Assembly (NCBI GenBank): GCA_963974055.1
Contig: CAXBCP010000004.1
Location: 62,001-126,000 of the forward strand
From: CAXBCP01 sp963974055
GTDB lineage: Bacteria; Pseudomonadota; Alphaproteobacteria; MPNO01; UBA830
Direction: 5' to 3'
Length of the DNA: 64,000 nucleotides
Made by a program: the position numbers and the translations under genes. This document shows, piece after piece, positions 15,895 to 23,946 of the stretch. Each line of letters starts with the position of its first letter. The first letter of the stretch is position 1. The notes under the pieces are model-generated. The model saw only the letters and a program-made list of their open reading frames with translations, had not been told where the DNA came from and searched no databases.

Positions 15895-17543
15895 AACGCC
15901 ACGAATTGCCCGGCCCGCGAAAACAGGTTCTGTACGACTTCCTCGCCTGTGCGATCGTCATCCTGTTCCATTTCACGAATTACGTGGTTTATACCGAATA
16001 CGACCGGATCTATCCCGATATTCTCGTTGTGGCGGGCGGTTTGTGCGCGGTCGCGGCCGGCCTCACCGCGCTGCTGCGCATTCCCTCGGCGGTGTTCCGG
16101 GCGGCAGTGTTTTCCGTCCTGATCACGGTCGTCCTCGGCGATGCATTATTCGAGTTCGGGACAAAGGACGATATCAGCCTGCGATTGATCGCCCTGTCCG
16201 GGGTCCTGGTACTGGCGCTTGCTGTCATGTTTTTTCTGCGGGAACACGCGAACCTGGTCCTGATCGGCGGATTTCTTGCAATGTTCGTGGCGACCGTCGG
16301 TATCGGACTTCTGGCGGCCCGGAAAGACGGCCCCGATCTGGCTTCCGGCAGCGCCGCAACGGCAGACCTGCCGGTGGTCGTTCATATCGTTCTTGACGAG
16401 CATATAGGCCTCTCCGGCCTGTCATCCGCAACGCCGGGCGGCGCCGCTACGTCCGCAATATCGCGCCGGTTCTATACGGATGCGGGGTTCCGTGTCTTCG
16501 CCGGCGCTTACAGCCGGTTTTTCCGCACGGAGGCGTCTCTTGCGGGTGCGCTGAATTTCGACGGGTCCGCGCAGGCGACCCGTTTTCTGACCCGGAAACA
16601 TTACGGGTTTTCACTGAACGAGAATGCCTATCTGAAGGCCTATGCCGACAAGGGGTATCGAATCCGTGTGTATCAGTCCGATTACTTCGATCTGTGCAAA
16701 AGCCACGGCATTGCGTTTGCCGGGTGCGCTTCCTACCGGCCGGACTACCTTTCCCGCACGGCAATTGACGGCTTGCCGGGGCCGGAACGGGCGCGTCTGC
16801 TATTCGGTATGTATTACAGCTCGATCGCCGTGATCAAAATCGCCAAGCTTGCCGGGAAACAGCTCGACAGGTGGGCTAAGAATCAGGGGGTCAGCCTGCC
16901 GTCCCCGGGACTCTGGCATGGCCGGGTCGGCCCGCTCGCGGTGGTGCCGACCTTCAACAATCTGATCCGGGATGTCTCGCGCGCAGCAGGGGGAACGGTC
17001 TTCTTCGCGCATCTTCTGATGCCGCATTACCCCTATGTATACAATTCGGCCTGTGCCGTCCGGTCGCCGATCTCCGCATGGCGTCTGCGATTCGACGGGA
17101 ACCTGGAAAATTCGCCGGAATCCCGCCGACGGAGCTACGCCCAGTATATCGAACAGGTGCGATGCGTGGAAAAACGCCTGACGGTGCTGTTCGCCGCCCT
17201 GAAAAAGGCGGATACCTACGACCGGGCCACGATCGTTCTCCATGGCGATCACGGCGCCCGCATCGGATTAACGGACCCGGCGTCGGCCACGGTCTCGTCG
17301 CTGACCCCGGCGGATTACACGGATGCGTTTTCAACCCTGTTTGCCGTCAAGGCGCCGGATATCACGCCCGGGGTGGACCCCCGGATGCTGCCGCTGACAT
17401 CGCTGGTGCCCTATGCTCTGGACCGGGACGAAGATCTGCTTCGCGCGGCGGGCGACCCGACGGTTTATATCGTCGACGGGAACGGAAATGCGTCACCGCA
17501 TGCGCTTCCGGCGTTTCCGTCCTTGCCGAAGCAATTGAACTGA
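15891..17543 (+). CDS. Membrane-anchored sulfatase/phosphoethanolamine-transferase-like protein
   Basis: A 550-residue protein with five N-terminal membrane helices (about residues 10-160) and a periplasmic alkaline-phosphatase-fold domain. Conserved features include 'VVVHIVLDEHIGLSGL' at the domain start, 'FFAHLLMPHYPYVY' and a C-terminal metal site 'VLHGDHGARIG'. The usual catalytic Thr/Ser is not certain; 'GAYSRFFRTEASLAGAL' is the likely region. The start is ATG 15891, overlapping the previous stop (ATGA). Such proteins accompany the YLDPGTGS and NoeA-like genes and probably modify a surface glycan, but the transferred group is unknown. Confidence 0.7.
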   Translation: MKRHELPGPRKQVLYDFLACAIVILFHFTNYVVYTEYDRIYPDILVVAGGLCAVAAGLTALLRIPSAVFRAAVFSVLITVVLGDALFEFGTKDDISLRLIALSGVLVLALAVMFFLREHANLVLIGGFLAMFVATVGIGLLAARKDGPDLASGSAATADLPVVVHIVLDEHIGLSGLSSATPGGAATSAISRRFYTDAGFRVFAGAYSRFFRTEASLAGALNFDGSAQATRFLTRKHYGFSLNENAYLKAYADKGYRIRVYQSDYFDLCKSHGIAFAGCASYRPDYLSRTAIDGLPGPERARLLFGMYYSSIAVIKIAKLAGKQLDRWAKNQGVSLPSPGLWHGRVGPLAVVPTFNNLIRDVSRAAGGTVFFAHLLMPHYPYVYNSACAVRSPISAWRLRFDGNLENSPESRRRSYAQYIEQVRCVEKRLTVLFAALKKADTYDRATIVLHGDHGARIGLTDPASATVSSLTPADYTDAFSTLFAVKAPDITPGVDPRMLPLTSLVPYALDRDEDLLRAAGDPTVYIVDGNGNASPHALPAFPSLPKQLN

Positions 17544-17600
17544 TCCGGGCAATCCGGAAAAAACCGGCAGGTGCCGCGGACTTCCGACCGGTGGGTTGCA

Positions 17601-17609
17601 TGTTATACT
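17601..17609 (+). promoter_or_regulatory. Extended -10 promoter of the aryl polyene operon
   Basis: TG-T-TATACT is an extended -10 element 87 bases before the first gene of the aryl polyene operon. TTCCGA, 16 bases further up, is a weak -35. This is the only AT-rich promoter-like site in the 17544-17695 gap. Confidence 0.5.
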
Positions 17610-17695
17610 AGAGCAGGGTTTGTGGGGTACAACGTCTGGAACAAGATGCTGCGCCGCAACGCACGAACCGTAGTGACGAATGGCGGCAGAATACA

Positions 17696-18496
17696 ATGCA
17701 TGACACTCCCTCCCCATCGTCGGTATCGCTGACTGTCGGCCGGTGGGCTGCATGGGCGCCGGGTGTGACGGACCGGGACGCCTGGCAGGCCTGGGCGAGG
17801 GGAGATGCGGCGATTTCCGGCCCGGTCGACCCGGATGTAAAATTCGTTGCGCCTATGATGCGTCGCCGACTGAGCGGCCTCAGCCGTATGGCGTTCCGGG
17901 TTGCGGCCGACTGCCTGGACGGTGCCGGGGAAAACGGCAATTCCCCGGCTTTCGTGTTCTGTTCGCGCTATGGCGAATATGCCCGCAGCTTCGGCATTCT
18001 CGGAGGGTTTTCGAGCGGCGATCCCGTCTCCGCAGCCGCTTTCAGCATGTCCGTCCATAACACGGCGACAAGCCTGTATTCCATTGAAACAAAGGACCGG
18101 TCCGCCGCGACGGCCATGGCCGGCGGCGAAGCGACGCTCGAAACCGGTTTTCTCGAAGCGTGGAGCCTGCTCGTCAACGGCGCGGCCCCGTCGGTCCTGC
18201 TGATTTACCACGACGAATGCCTGCCGGATCTCTATCGCGACCAGGCGACGACCGTCGCCCATGACGCCGCGGTCGCCCTGCTTCTGAAGCTGCCCGGCAG
18301 CGGCGGTGCGGACGATGCAGACGGAATGGGGCTGACGCTCGAATGGTCGTCGAACCGGCCTGCCGCTTCCGGCGCGAAGGCGGCACCCGACCCGGCGCTC
18401 GAAGTACTGAGGCTGCTCATTGACGGGGGCGGTTCGTTTGCGCTCGACGCCGGGCGGCTGGTCTGGACATGGAAGGCCGGGCGTGTCGCGGATTGA
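17696..18496 (+). CDS. apeC: Aryl polyene chain-length factor (ketosynthase-like)
   Basis: A 266-residue beta-ketoacyl-synthase N-terminal-like protein of the chain-length-factor family. It lacks the catalytic ketosynthase motif; the corresponding stretch reads 'SMSVHNTATSLYSI' and 'SAATAMAGGEATLETG'. In characterised APE systems such a subunit pairs with the ketosynthase ApeO and sets polyene length. It is the first gene of an 18-gene operon, 87 bases behind an extended -10 promoter. Ending at about 266 residues is normal for this short CLF type. The symbol follows the Xenorhabdus/E. coli naming. Confidence 0.85.
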   Translation: MHDTPSPSSVSLTVGRWAAWAPGVTDRDAWQAWARGDAAISGPVDPDVKFVAPMMRRRLSGLSRMAFRVAADCLDGAGENGNSPAFVFCSRYGEYARSFGILGGFSSGDPVSAAAFSMSVHNTATSLYSIETKDRSAATAMAGGEATLETGFLEAWSLLVNGAAPSVLLIYHDECLPDLYRDQATTVAHDAAVALLLKLPGSGGADDADGMGLTLEWSSNRPAASGAKAAPDPALEVLRLLIDGGGSFALDAGRLVWTWKAGRVAD

Positions 18497-19265
18497 CTAC
18501 TCCTGGCGGGTATTTGCGACCGGGGCCAGTTTTTCGGTTTTCGGTCTCGGGGCGCTGGTTATTACGCTCACGGCGTTTCCGGCGATTCACCTGTTGTCCT
18601 TCGACCGCCGCCGCGCGCACCGGGGGTGCCAGTATGTCGTTCATCTGTCGTTTCGCGCGTTTATTCGGATGATGAAAACACTTGGCGTTCTCACTTACGA
18701 ATTCAGGGATATCGAGAACCTGTCGCATGAATCCGGTCATCTGATTATTGCCAATCATCCGACCCTGCTCGACGTTGTCTTCATCATTTCGCTGTTGCCG
18801 GTGACTCAATGCGTCGTCAAGAAATCCGCCTGGTCGAATCCGTTTCTCGCCGGGGTGATGTGGGCGACCGGTTATATTCAGAACGACGATCCGATGGTCC
18901 TGATCGAAGACTGCGTTCGAAGTCTCGAAGAGGGCAGCAATCTGGTGATTTTTCCGGAAGCGACCCGCTCGGTGCCGGGGCAGAAGATGCGGCTTAAACG
19001 CGGGGCGGCGTCGGTCATTGCAGCCAGCAGAACGCTGTTCACGCCATTGATAATGACATGCGAACCGTCCACACTTACCAAAGGGAAAAAATGGTTCGAA
19101 ATTCCAAGCCAAAAAGCGCATTTCCGGATATCGGTCGGCAAGCCCGTGGATCCGGCGACGCTTTTGACGGACGGGGAACGGCTGAGCAAATCGAATCGCC
19201 GCATCAACAGCGCGATAGAAGAATTATTTGTCACGGGTATTGAGAAACATGGACGATCTGGCTGA
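18483..19265 (+). CDS. apeD: 1-acyl-glycerol-3-phosphate-type acyltransferase of the APE cluster
   Basis: A 260-residue PlsC-like acyltransferase. One N-terminal membrane helix (about 10-33) is followed by the H-x4-D motif in 'IANHPTLLDVVF' and the substrate motif 'VIFPEATRS', where most relatives have EGTR. The GTG at 18483 overlaps the chain-length-factor gene by 14 bases. APE clusters typically encode such an enzyme, presumed to attach the polyene to a lipid anchor. The glutamate-alanine variant in the second motif is worth noting but is unlikely to abolish activity. Confidence 0.82.
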   Translation: MSRIDYSWRVFATGASFSVFGLGALVITLTAFPAIHLLSFDRRRAHRGCQYVVHLSFRAFIRMMKTLGVLTYEFRDIENLSHESGHLIIANHPTLLDVVFIISLLPVTQCVVKKSAWSNPFLAGVMWATGYIQNDDPMVLIEDCVRSLEEGSNLVIFPEATRSVPGQKMRLKRGAASVIAASRTLFTPLIMTCEPSTLTKGKKWFEIPSQKAHFRISVGKPVDPATLLTDGERLSKSNRRINSAIEELFVTGIEKHGRSG

Positions 19266-19509
19266 AGAATTGAAAAAACTGTTGATCGAAACCCTGGACC
19301 TGGAAGAAATCGGACCGGAGGATATTGAAACCGAGGCGCCGCTGTTCGGAGACGGCCTCGGGCTCGATTCAATCGATGCGCTGGAACTGGGCGTGGCGAT
19401 ACAGAAACGCTACGATATCAAGATCGACACCACATCCGAGGATATCGGTAAATGGTTCCACTCCATCGAATCGCTGAGCAAATTTATCGCTGAAGGCAGA
19501 CGGTCGTGA
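19249..19509 (+). CDS. apeE: Acyl carrier protein 1 of the APE system
   Basis: An 86-residue acyl carrier protein. The phosphopantetheine attachment serine is in 'GLGLDSIDALEL' (about Ser41). The length and helix pattern fit a stand-alone type II ACP. ATG 19249 overlaps the acyltransferase gene by 17 bases. In characterised APE systems one ACP carries the growing chain and the other the starter unit. Which role each plays here cannot be told from sequence. Confidence 0.88.
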   Translation: MDDLAEELKKLLIETLDLEEIGPEDIETEAPLFGDGLGLDSIDALELGVAIQKRYDIKIDTTSEDIGKWFHSIESLSKFIAEGRRS

Positions 19510-19772
19510 CCCAGATGGATTCGAACACCACGCGGGAAGAAATTCTGGATCAGTTGAAGGCGATTTTTGTCGAGCAGTTCGATATTGCCGCCGCCGATAT
19601 CGTTCCGGAAGCGCAACTCTATGACGATCTCGATATCGACAGCATCGATGCCGTGGATCTGATGGTCGCCCTGAAGGAAAAATCCGGCAGGAAACTGGAT
19701 CCCGAGGTGTTCAAACAGGTGCGCACCGTTGGCGATATCGTTGACGCGGTACACGATCTGCTGACCCGATAG
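19506..19772 (+). CDS. apeF: Acyl carrier protein 2 of the APE system
   Basis: An 88-residue ACP with the attachment motif 'DLDIDSIDAVDL' (about Ser40). It overlaps ACP1 by 4 bases (GTGA); an internal ATG at 19515 is a possible alternative start. The two ACPs differ clearly in sequence, so they are not a recent duplication. As for ACP1, the holo form should be made by the phosphopantetheinyl transferase at the end of the operon. Confidence 0.88.
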   Translation: MTQMDSNTTREEILDQLKAIFVEQFDIAAADIVPEAQLYDDLDIDSIDAVDLMVALKEKSGRKLDPEVFKQVRTVGDIVDAVHDLLTR

Positions 19773-19779
19773 TCCGTTT

Positions 19780-20373
19780 ATGACCGGGGCCAGGATCGGA
19801 TTCGCCGCTGTCGTCATCGCCTATCCGCTGATCGTCTATTTCGGTCTCAAGCATTTCGATGCCCGGCTTGTGGCGGTTCTGCTGATCGGTCTGGCGTTGT
19901 TGCGGCTGTTCATGGTGCGGAAGGCGGATAGTCCTTCTGCGGCGATGCCGCAGGCCCGGCTGGTTATTTTCGCCCTGCTGCTGTTCGGCGTTCTTACCCT
20001 GGTGTCGGACATTCCCGTGCTTCTGCAATATTACCCCGTGGCGATGAACATTTTTATGTTCACACTGTTTTTCGGCTCGTTGCTCCGCCCGCCCTCCATT
20101 ATCGAACGGATCGCCCGGCTGTCGAATCCCGACCTGCCCGAAACCGCGGTCGCCTATACGCGCAAGGTGACCATGGTCTGGTGCGCCTTCTTTGTCTTCA
20201 ACGGTTCGATGGCGCTCTACACGACGCTGAGCACCAGCCTGGGTTTCTGGGCCGTCTATAACACCCTGGTATCCTATTCGCTGATGGGATTTCTTTTCGC
20301 GGGGGAATTTCTCGTTCGGCGTATCGTCAAGCGGCGGCATGCTTTGCAGGCCGCCGCTGGGGGGGATAAGTGA
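19780..20373 (+). CDS. apeG: COG4648-type membrane protein of the APE cluster
   Basis: A 197-residue protein with about six hydrophobic helices (roughly 5-22, 28-46, 60-80, 85-105, 128-150, 155-180). It matches the predicted membrane protein found in the same position between the ACPs and the ligase in APE clusters. The function is unknown. It starts 7 bases after ACP2, and its stop overlaps the start of the ligase gene (TGATG). Confidence 0.75.
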   Translation: MTGARIGFAAVVIAYPLIVYFGLKHFDARLVAVLLIGLALLRLFMVRKADSPSAAMPQARLVIFALLLFGVLTLVSDIPVLLQYYPVAMNIFMFTLFFGSLLRPPSIIERIARLSNPDLPETAVAYTRKVTMVWCAFFVFNGSMALYTTLSTSLGFWAVYNTLVSYSLMGFLFAGEFLVRRIVKRRHALQAAAGGDK

Positions 20374-22127
20374 TGTCGCCCGCCGTCATCGCGCTCTCCG
20401 GGTTGCTGACCTCCGACGGTGCAGGGGACGATATTGTCGCGACCGGGGCAAACGGCGTCCGAAGCCGCCGCGAATTCATCCGTGACGTCACCGCCCTGGC
20501 AGGGCGGGTGGCGGCCGCCGGCGGCAAACGCTGGCTGATCGCGGACGGCGATGCCTATGCCATCGCGGTCGGTGTATTCGCGGTCCTCCACGCCGGCGGG
20601 CAGGCGGTCCTGCCGGCGAACCTCCAGGCGGGGCATCTGGCGGATGTCGCGTCGACGGCGGATGGCGTGTTGACCGGCGGACCGGGAGGTCCGGCGGCAC
20701 CGCGGGCCATGTCCCTGTTCGACCGGCCGGATGCGGATGCGACCGTCGGGCCGCCGCTGGCACCGATCGATGCGGATGCGGCGGAAATCGTCCTGCATAC
20801 GTCGGGCACGACCGGCGCCCCGACATCCATCTGCAAGCCGCTCCGGTGCTTCGAAGCCGAATTGACATCGCAGAGCCGTGTATTCGATCCGGTGCCCGGC
20901 AAAACGGTAATCGCAACGGTGCCGCCCTATCATATCTATGGACTGTTGTTCCGAATTCTGTGGCCGCTCGCCACGAACCGTCCGTTTTCGACGGATACGG
21001 TGTCCTATCCGGAAGATCTGGTTTCCGCCGCCGAGGCCGCCCCCGGATGCATGTTCGTCTCCAGCCCGGCATTCCTCAAACGTGCCTTGCAGGTTCTCGA
21101 TCTCGACAATCTGCGCCCCTGTCTGGGCCCGGTGTTTTCGTCCGGCGGTCTCCTGCCGCCGCCGGTGGCCGCCGCCTATAACGCAACGCTGACGCAAGCC
21201 GTTGTCGAAGTTTTCGGCAGCACCGAAACGGGCGGTGTCGCTTATCGCTCGGTGTTCGATGCGTCGGCGCCGCCGCATTGGCAGCCGCTGCCGGGTGTCG
21301 AGGTCGCCACCGATCCCGAAACGGAAGTCCTGACCGTGCGGTCGCCATTCATGCCCGACCCGGTGTGGTTTCGCGCCGGCGACCGGGCGCGGATAGAGCC
21401 CGATGGCCGTTTCGTGCTCGGCGGCCGGGCGGACCGTATCGTGAAGGTCGAGGAAGAACGGGTATCGCTGCCCGAACTCGAACAGCGCCTGGCGGATAAC
21501 CTTGCCGTTGCCGCGGCCCGGGTCGTTCTGCTGGCGGACGATGACGGGAAACGCCAGGTTATCGGAGCCGTAATCGAGCCGTCCGACGCCGGCTGGGCGG
21601 TATTGTCTGTCGAGGGCCGGCGGGCCTTACGCACCGGTCTTGTGGATGCATTGCGGCCGCATCTCGCTGCTGTCGTGTTGCCGCGCAAATGGCGTTTCGT
21701 GACGCGCATTCCCGAAGACGACCGCGGCAAGACGAGCGATGCATCCCTTGCCGCCCTGTTCGCCGACAATATGGACCGCCAGATCCTGCCCGCTATACGG
21801 TCTCAGGAAACGGCCGGCGACGAAGCGATCTTCCGCATACACTTGCCCCACGATCTGTTTTATTTCGACGGCCATTTCGACGATGCGCCGATTCTGGCGG
21901 GCGTTGTTCAGCTCGACTGGGCCGTCGAATTTGCGCGTCAGCACCTGTCGGTTTCCGGCAGTTTCGAACGTTTCGAAGCGCTTAAATTCTTCAATGTTCT
22001 GATGGCCGGCGACGACGTCACGCTGACCCTCCGCTACGACCGCGATTCGCGGCGGCTGACCTTCGATTACGTCAACGGCGATATCCGGCATTCGTCGGGC
22101 AGGGTCGTCTTCGGGACGGCGTTATGA
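20373..22127 (+). CDS. Acyl-AMP ligase fused to a hotdog dehydratase domain
   Basis: A 584-residue two-domain protein. Residues about 1-460 are an AMP-dependent ligase with the P-loop 'LHTSGTTGAPTS', 'VFGSTETGG', 'FRAGDRARIEPDG' and the hinge/lysine region 'RIVKVEEERVSLPELE' and 'DDRGKTSD'. Residues about 465-584 are a FabZ/ApeI-like hotdog domain with 'FYFDGHFDDAPILAGVVQL'. In many APE clusters these are the separate proteins ApeH (starter activation) and ApeI (dehydratase); here they are joined. The ATG at 20373 overlaps the previous stop; the GTG just before is an alternative. The ligase probably activates an aryl acid for ACP loading. Confidence 0.88.
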   Translation: MSPAVIALSGLLTSDGAGDDIVATGANGVRSRREFIRDVTALAGRVAAAGGKRWLIADGDAYAIAVGVFAVLHAGGQAVLPANLQAGHLADVASTADGVLTGGPGGPAAPRAMSLFDRPDADATVGPPLAPIDADAAEIVLHTSGTTGAPTSICKPLRCFEAELTSQSRVFDPVPGKTVIATVPPYHIYGLLFRILWPLATNRPFSTDTVSYPEDLVSAAEAAPGCMFVSSPAFLKRALQVLDLDNLRPCLGPVFSSGGLLPPPVAAAYNATLTQAVVEVFGSTETGGVAYRSVFDASAPPHWQPLPGVEVATDPETEVLTVRSPFMPDPVWFRAGDRARIEPDGRFVLGGRADRIVKVEEERVSLPELEQRLADNLAVAAARVVLLADDDGKRQVIGAVIEPSDAGWAVLSVEGRRALRTGLVDALRPHLAAVVLPRKWRFVTRIPEDDRGKTSDASLAALFADNMDRQILPAIRSQETAGDEAIFRIHLPHDLFYFDGHFDDAPILAGVVQLDWAVEFARQHLSVSGSFERFEALKFFNVLMAGDDVTLTLRYDRDSRRLTFDYVNGDIRHSSGRVVFGTAL

Positions 22128-22891
22128 CCTTCCGGCCCTGTATTGTGGTGCCGGTGTTTAATCATGGTGACGGTGCCGCGGCGCTGATGGCGCATTTCGC
22201 GCCGCTTGATTTGCGGGTTTTCTTCGTCAATGACGGCAGTGCCGACGATACGGCGTTGCGGCTCGCCGAAATTGAAAAACAGTACCCGGCGGTGCGGGTC
22301 GTCGGTCATGCGGAAAACCGCGGAAAGGGAGCGGCGGTGGTCAGCGGCCTGCGTGCTGCCCATGACGAGGGGTTTTCCCACGCGCTTCAGATCGACGCCG
22401 ACGGACAGCACGACGCCGGCGATATTCCCCGGTTTCTGGCGCTGGCGGAACGAAATCCGGGGGCCGTGATCGCGGGGCAGCCCGTATTCGATGCCAGCGT
22501 CCCGACCGGCCGTCTGATCGCCCGGTACCTGACCCATGTGTGGATCTGGGTCGAAACCCTGTCCTTCGCGATCCGGGATTCCATGTGCGGATTTCGCGTC
22601 TATCCCCTGGCGCCTGTCATTGGGGTGGCCGACCGGACACGGCTTGGCCGCCGGATGGATTTCGACCCCGAGATTCTGGTCCGGCTTCACTGGGACGGTG
22701 TGGCGATCATGTCGCTGCCGACGCGCGTGATTTACCCCGAGGGCGGCAGTTCGCATTTTCGGCTGTGGCTCGACAACTGGCTGATCACCCGGATGCATAT
22801 ACGGCTGGTTTTCGGCATGCTCTGGCGGGTCCTGCTTTTCCGGACCGGGAAGTTCGGCGGACCGGGTGCGCGCCGGAAAGCCGCCGGATGA
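22124..22891 (+). CDS. Family 2 glycosyltransferase of the APE cluster
   Basis: A 255-residue GT-A-fold glycosyltransferase. It has the N-terminal 'IVVPVFNHGD', 'FFVNDGSADDTALRL', the metal-binding 'QIDADGQHDAGDIPRFL' and a conserved aspartate near 'RRMDFDPEIL'. It resembles dolichol-phosphate-mannose-synthase-like enzymes in the APE ApeJ family. It overlaps the ligase-dehydratase gene by 4 bases and the next acyltransferase by 4 bases. It presumably transfers a sugar to the lipid or polyene; donor and acceptor are unknown. Confidence 0.85.
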   Translation: MTFRPCIVVPVFNHGDGAAALMAHFAPLDLRVFFVNDGSADDTALRLAEIEKQYPAVRVVGHAENRGKGAAVVSGLRAAHDEGFSHALQIDADGQHDAGDIPRFLALAERNPGAVIAGQPVFDASVPTGRLIARYLTHVWIWVETLSFAIRDSMCGFRVYPLAPVIGVADRTRLGRRMDFDPEILVRLHWDGVAIMSLPTRVIYPEGGSSHFRLWLDNWLITRMHIRLVFGMLWRVLLFRTGKFGGPGARRKAAG

Positions 22892-23916
22892 CCGCTCCGC
22901 AGGATGCCGGGCCGAAATCCGGCCAGGCGCCGCAGGCCGCAACCCACTGGGCGCGGATCGAGGAGCGCGGCATGTATGCCGGTCTCAGCATCATGCTGGC
23001 GACACATCGGTTGTTCGGCCGCCGCGTGTTCGGTCTGCTGCTGTACCCCGTCATCGCATATTTCTTTGTGGCCGGGCGGTCGGCCCGCCGGGCGTCGATG
23101 GCGTTCCTGACGCAGGTTCATCGCCATACCGGGGCGGGTTCTGCCGGCACGGGAATCGGAACGCCGGGCTGGCGCCAGTCTTTCCGCCATTTCATGGCTT
23201 TCGGCGACGCGCTGCTCGACAAGCTCGAAGCCTGGTCGGGCCGGATCGGGGAAGAGAATATCGTCTATCACAACCCGGAAATATTCGAAGCGCTCCGGCA
23301 ATCGGGGCGCGGCGGGCTATTGATCGCCTCCCATCTCGGCAATATGGAAGTATGCCGCGCGCTCGGCGAAAAGTCGCTCGGGCTGAAACTCAACGTTCTG
23401 GTCCATACCAAGCACGCCGCCAATTTCAACCGTTTGCTGCGCCGCGTAAGTCCCGATTCGAGCGTTTCGCTGATCCAGACGACCGAGGTCGATCCCGGCA
23501 CCGCGATCATGCTTCAGGATCGCATCGCCCGCGGCGAATTTGTCATTATCGTCGGCGACCGGATACCGGTCACGAAATCCGGCCGGACAAGCCGGGTACC
23601 GTTTCTCGGCCGTGTCGCGCCGTTCCCTCAGGGGCCCTATATTCTGGCGTCGCTTTTCGGCTGCCCGGTTCAACTGATTTTCTGTCTCAAGCGCGGTGGG
23701 CGCTATCACATCATTTTCGAGCCCTTCGCAGATGCGATCCGGATCCCCCGCCGCGACCGTAACGCGGCGCTGGCAGACTGGACCGGCCGCTATGTCAGCC
23801 GTCTCGAACACTATTGCACTACCGACCCGTATCAGTGGTTCAATTTTTTTGACTTCTGGGGGCAGGCTGAGACAATGCCGCCCACCGAAAACAAGAACCC
23901 AGCACCGAAAGGTTGA
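22888..23916 (+). CDS. LpxL-like acyltransferase of the APE cluster
   Basis: A 342-residue lysophospholipid/lipid A acyltransferase family protein. One membrane helix lies near residues 45-65. The catalytic H-x4-E motif is 'IASHLGNMEVCRAL' and the second block is 'GDRIPVTKSGRTSRVPFLGRV' in part. The start at 22888 overlaps the glycosyltransferase stop (ATGA). In some APE clusters GT and acyltransferase are described as one polypeptide; here they are two genes. It may acylate the APE lipid anchor. Confidence 0.82.
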   Translation: MTAPQDAGPKSGQAPQAATHWARIEERGMYAGLSIMLATHRLFGRRVFGLLLYPVIAYFFVAGRSARRASMAFLTQVHRHTGAGSAGTGIGTPGWRQSFRHFMAFGDALLDKLEAWSGRIGEENIVYHNPEIFEALRQSGRGGLLIASHLGNMEVCRALGEKSLGLKLNVLVHTKHAANFNRLLRRVSPDSSVSLIQTTEVDPGTAIMLQDRIARGEFVIIVGDRIPVTKSGRTSRVPFLGRVAPFPQGPYILASLFGCPVQLIFCLKRGGRYHIIFEPFADAIRIPRRDRNAALADWTGRYVSRLEHYCTTDPYQWFNFFDFWGQAETMPPTENKNPAPKG

Positions 23917-23946
23917 ACCAATTGCCCGCTCAAAACCACCGTTCCC

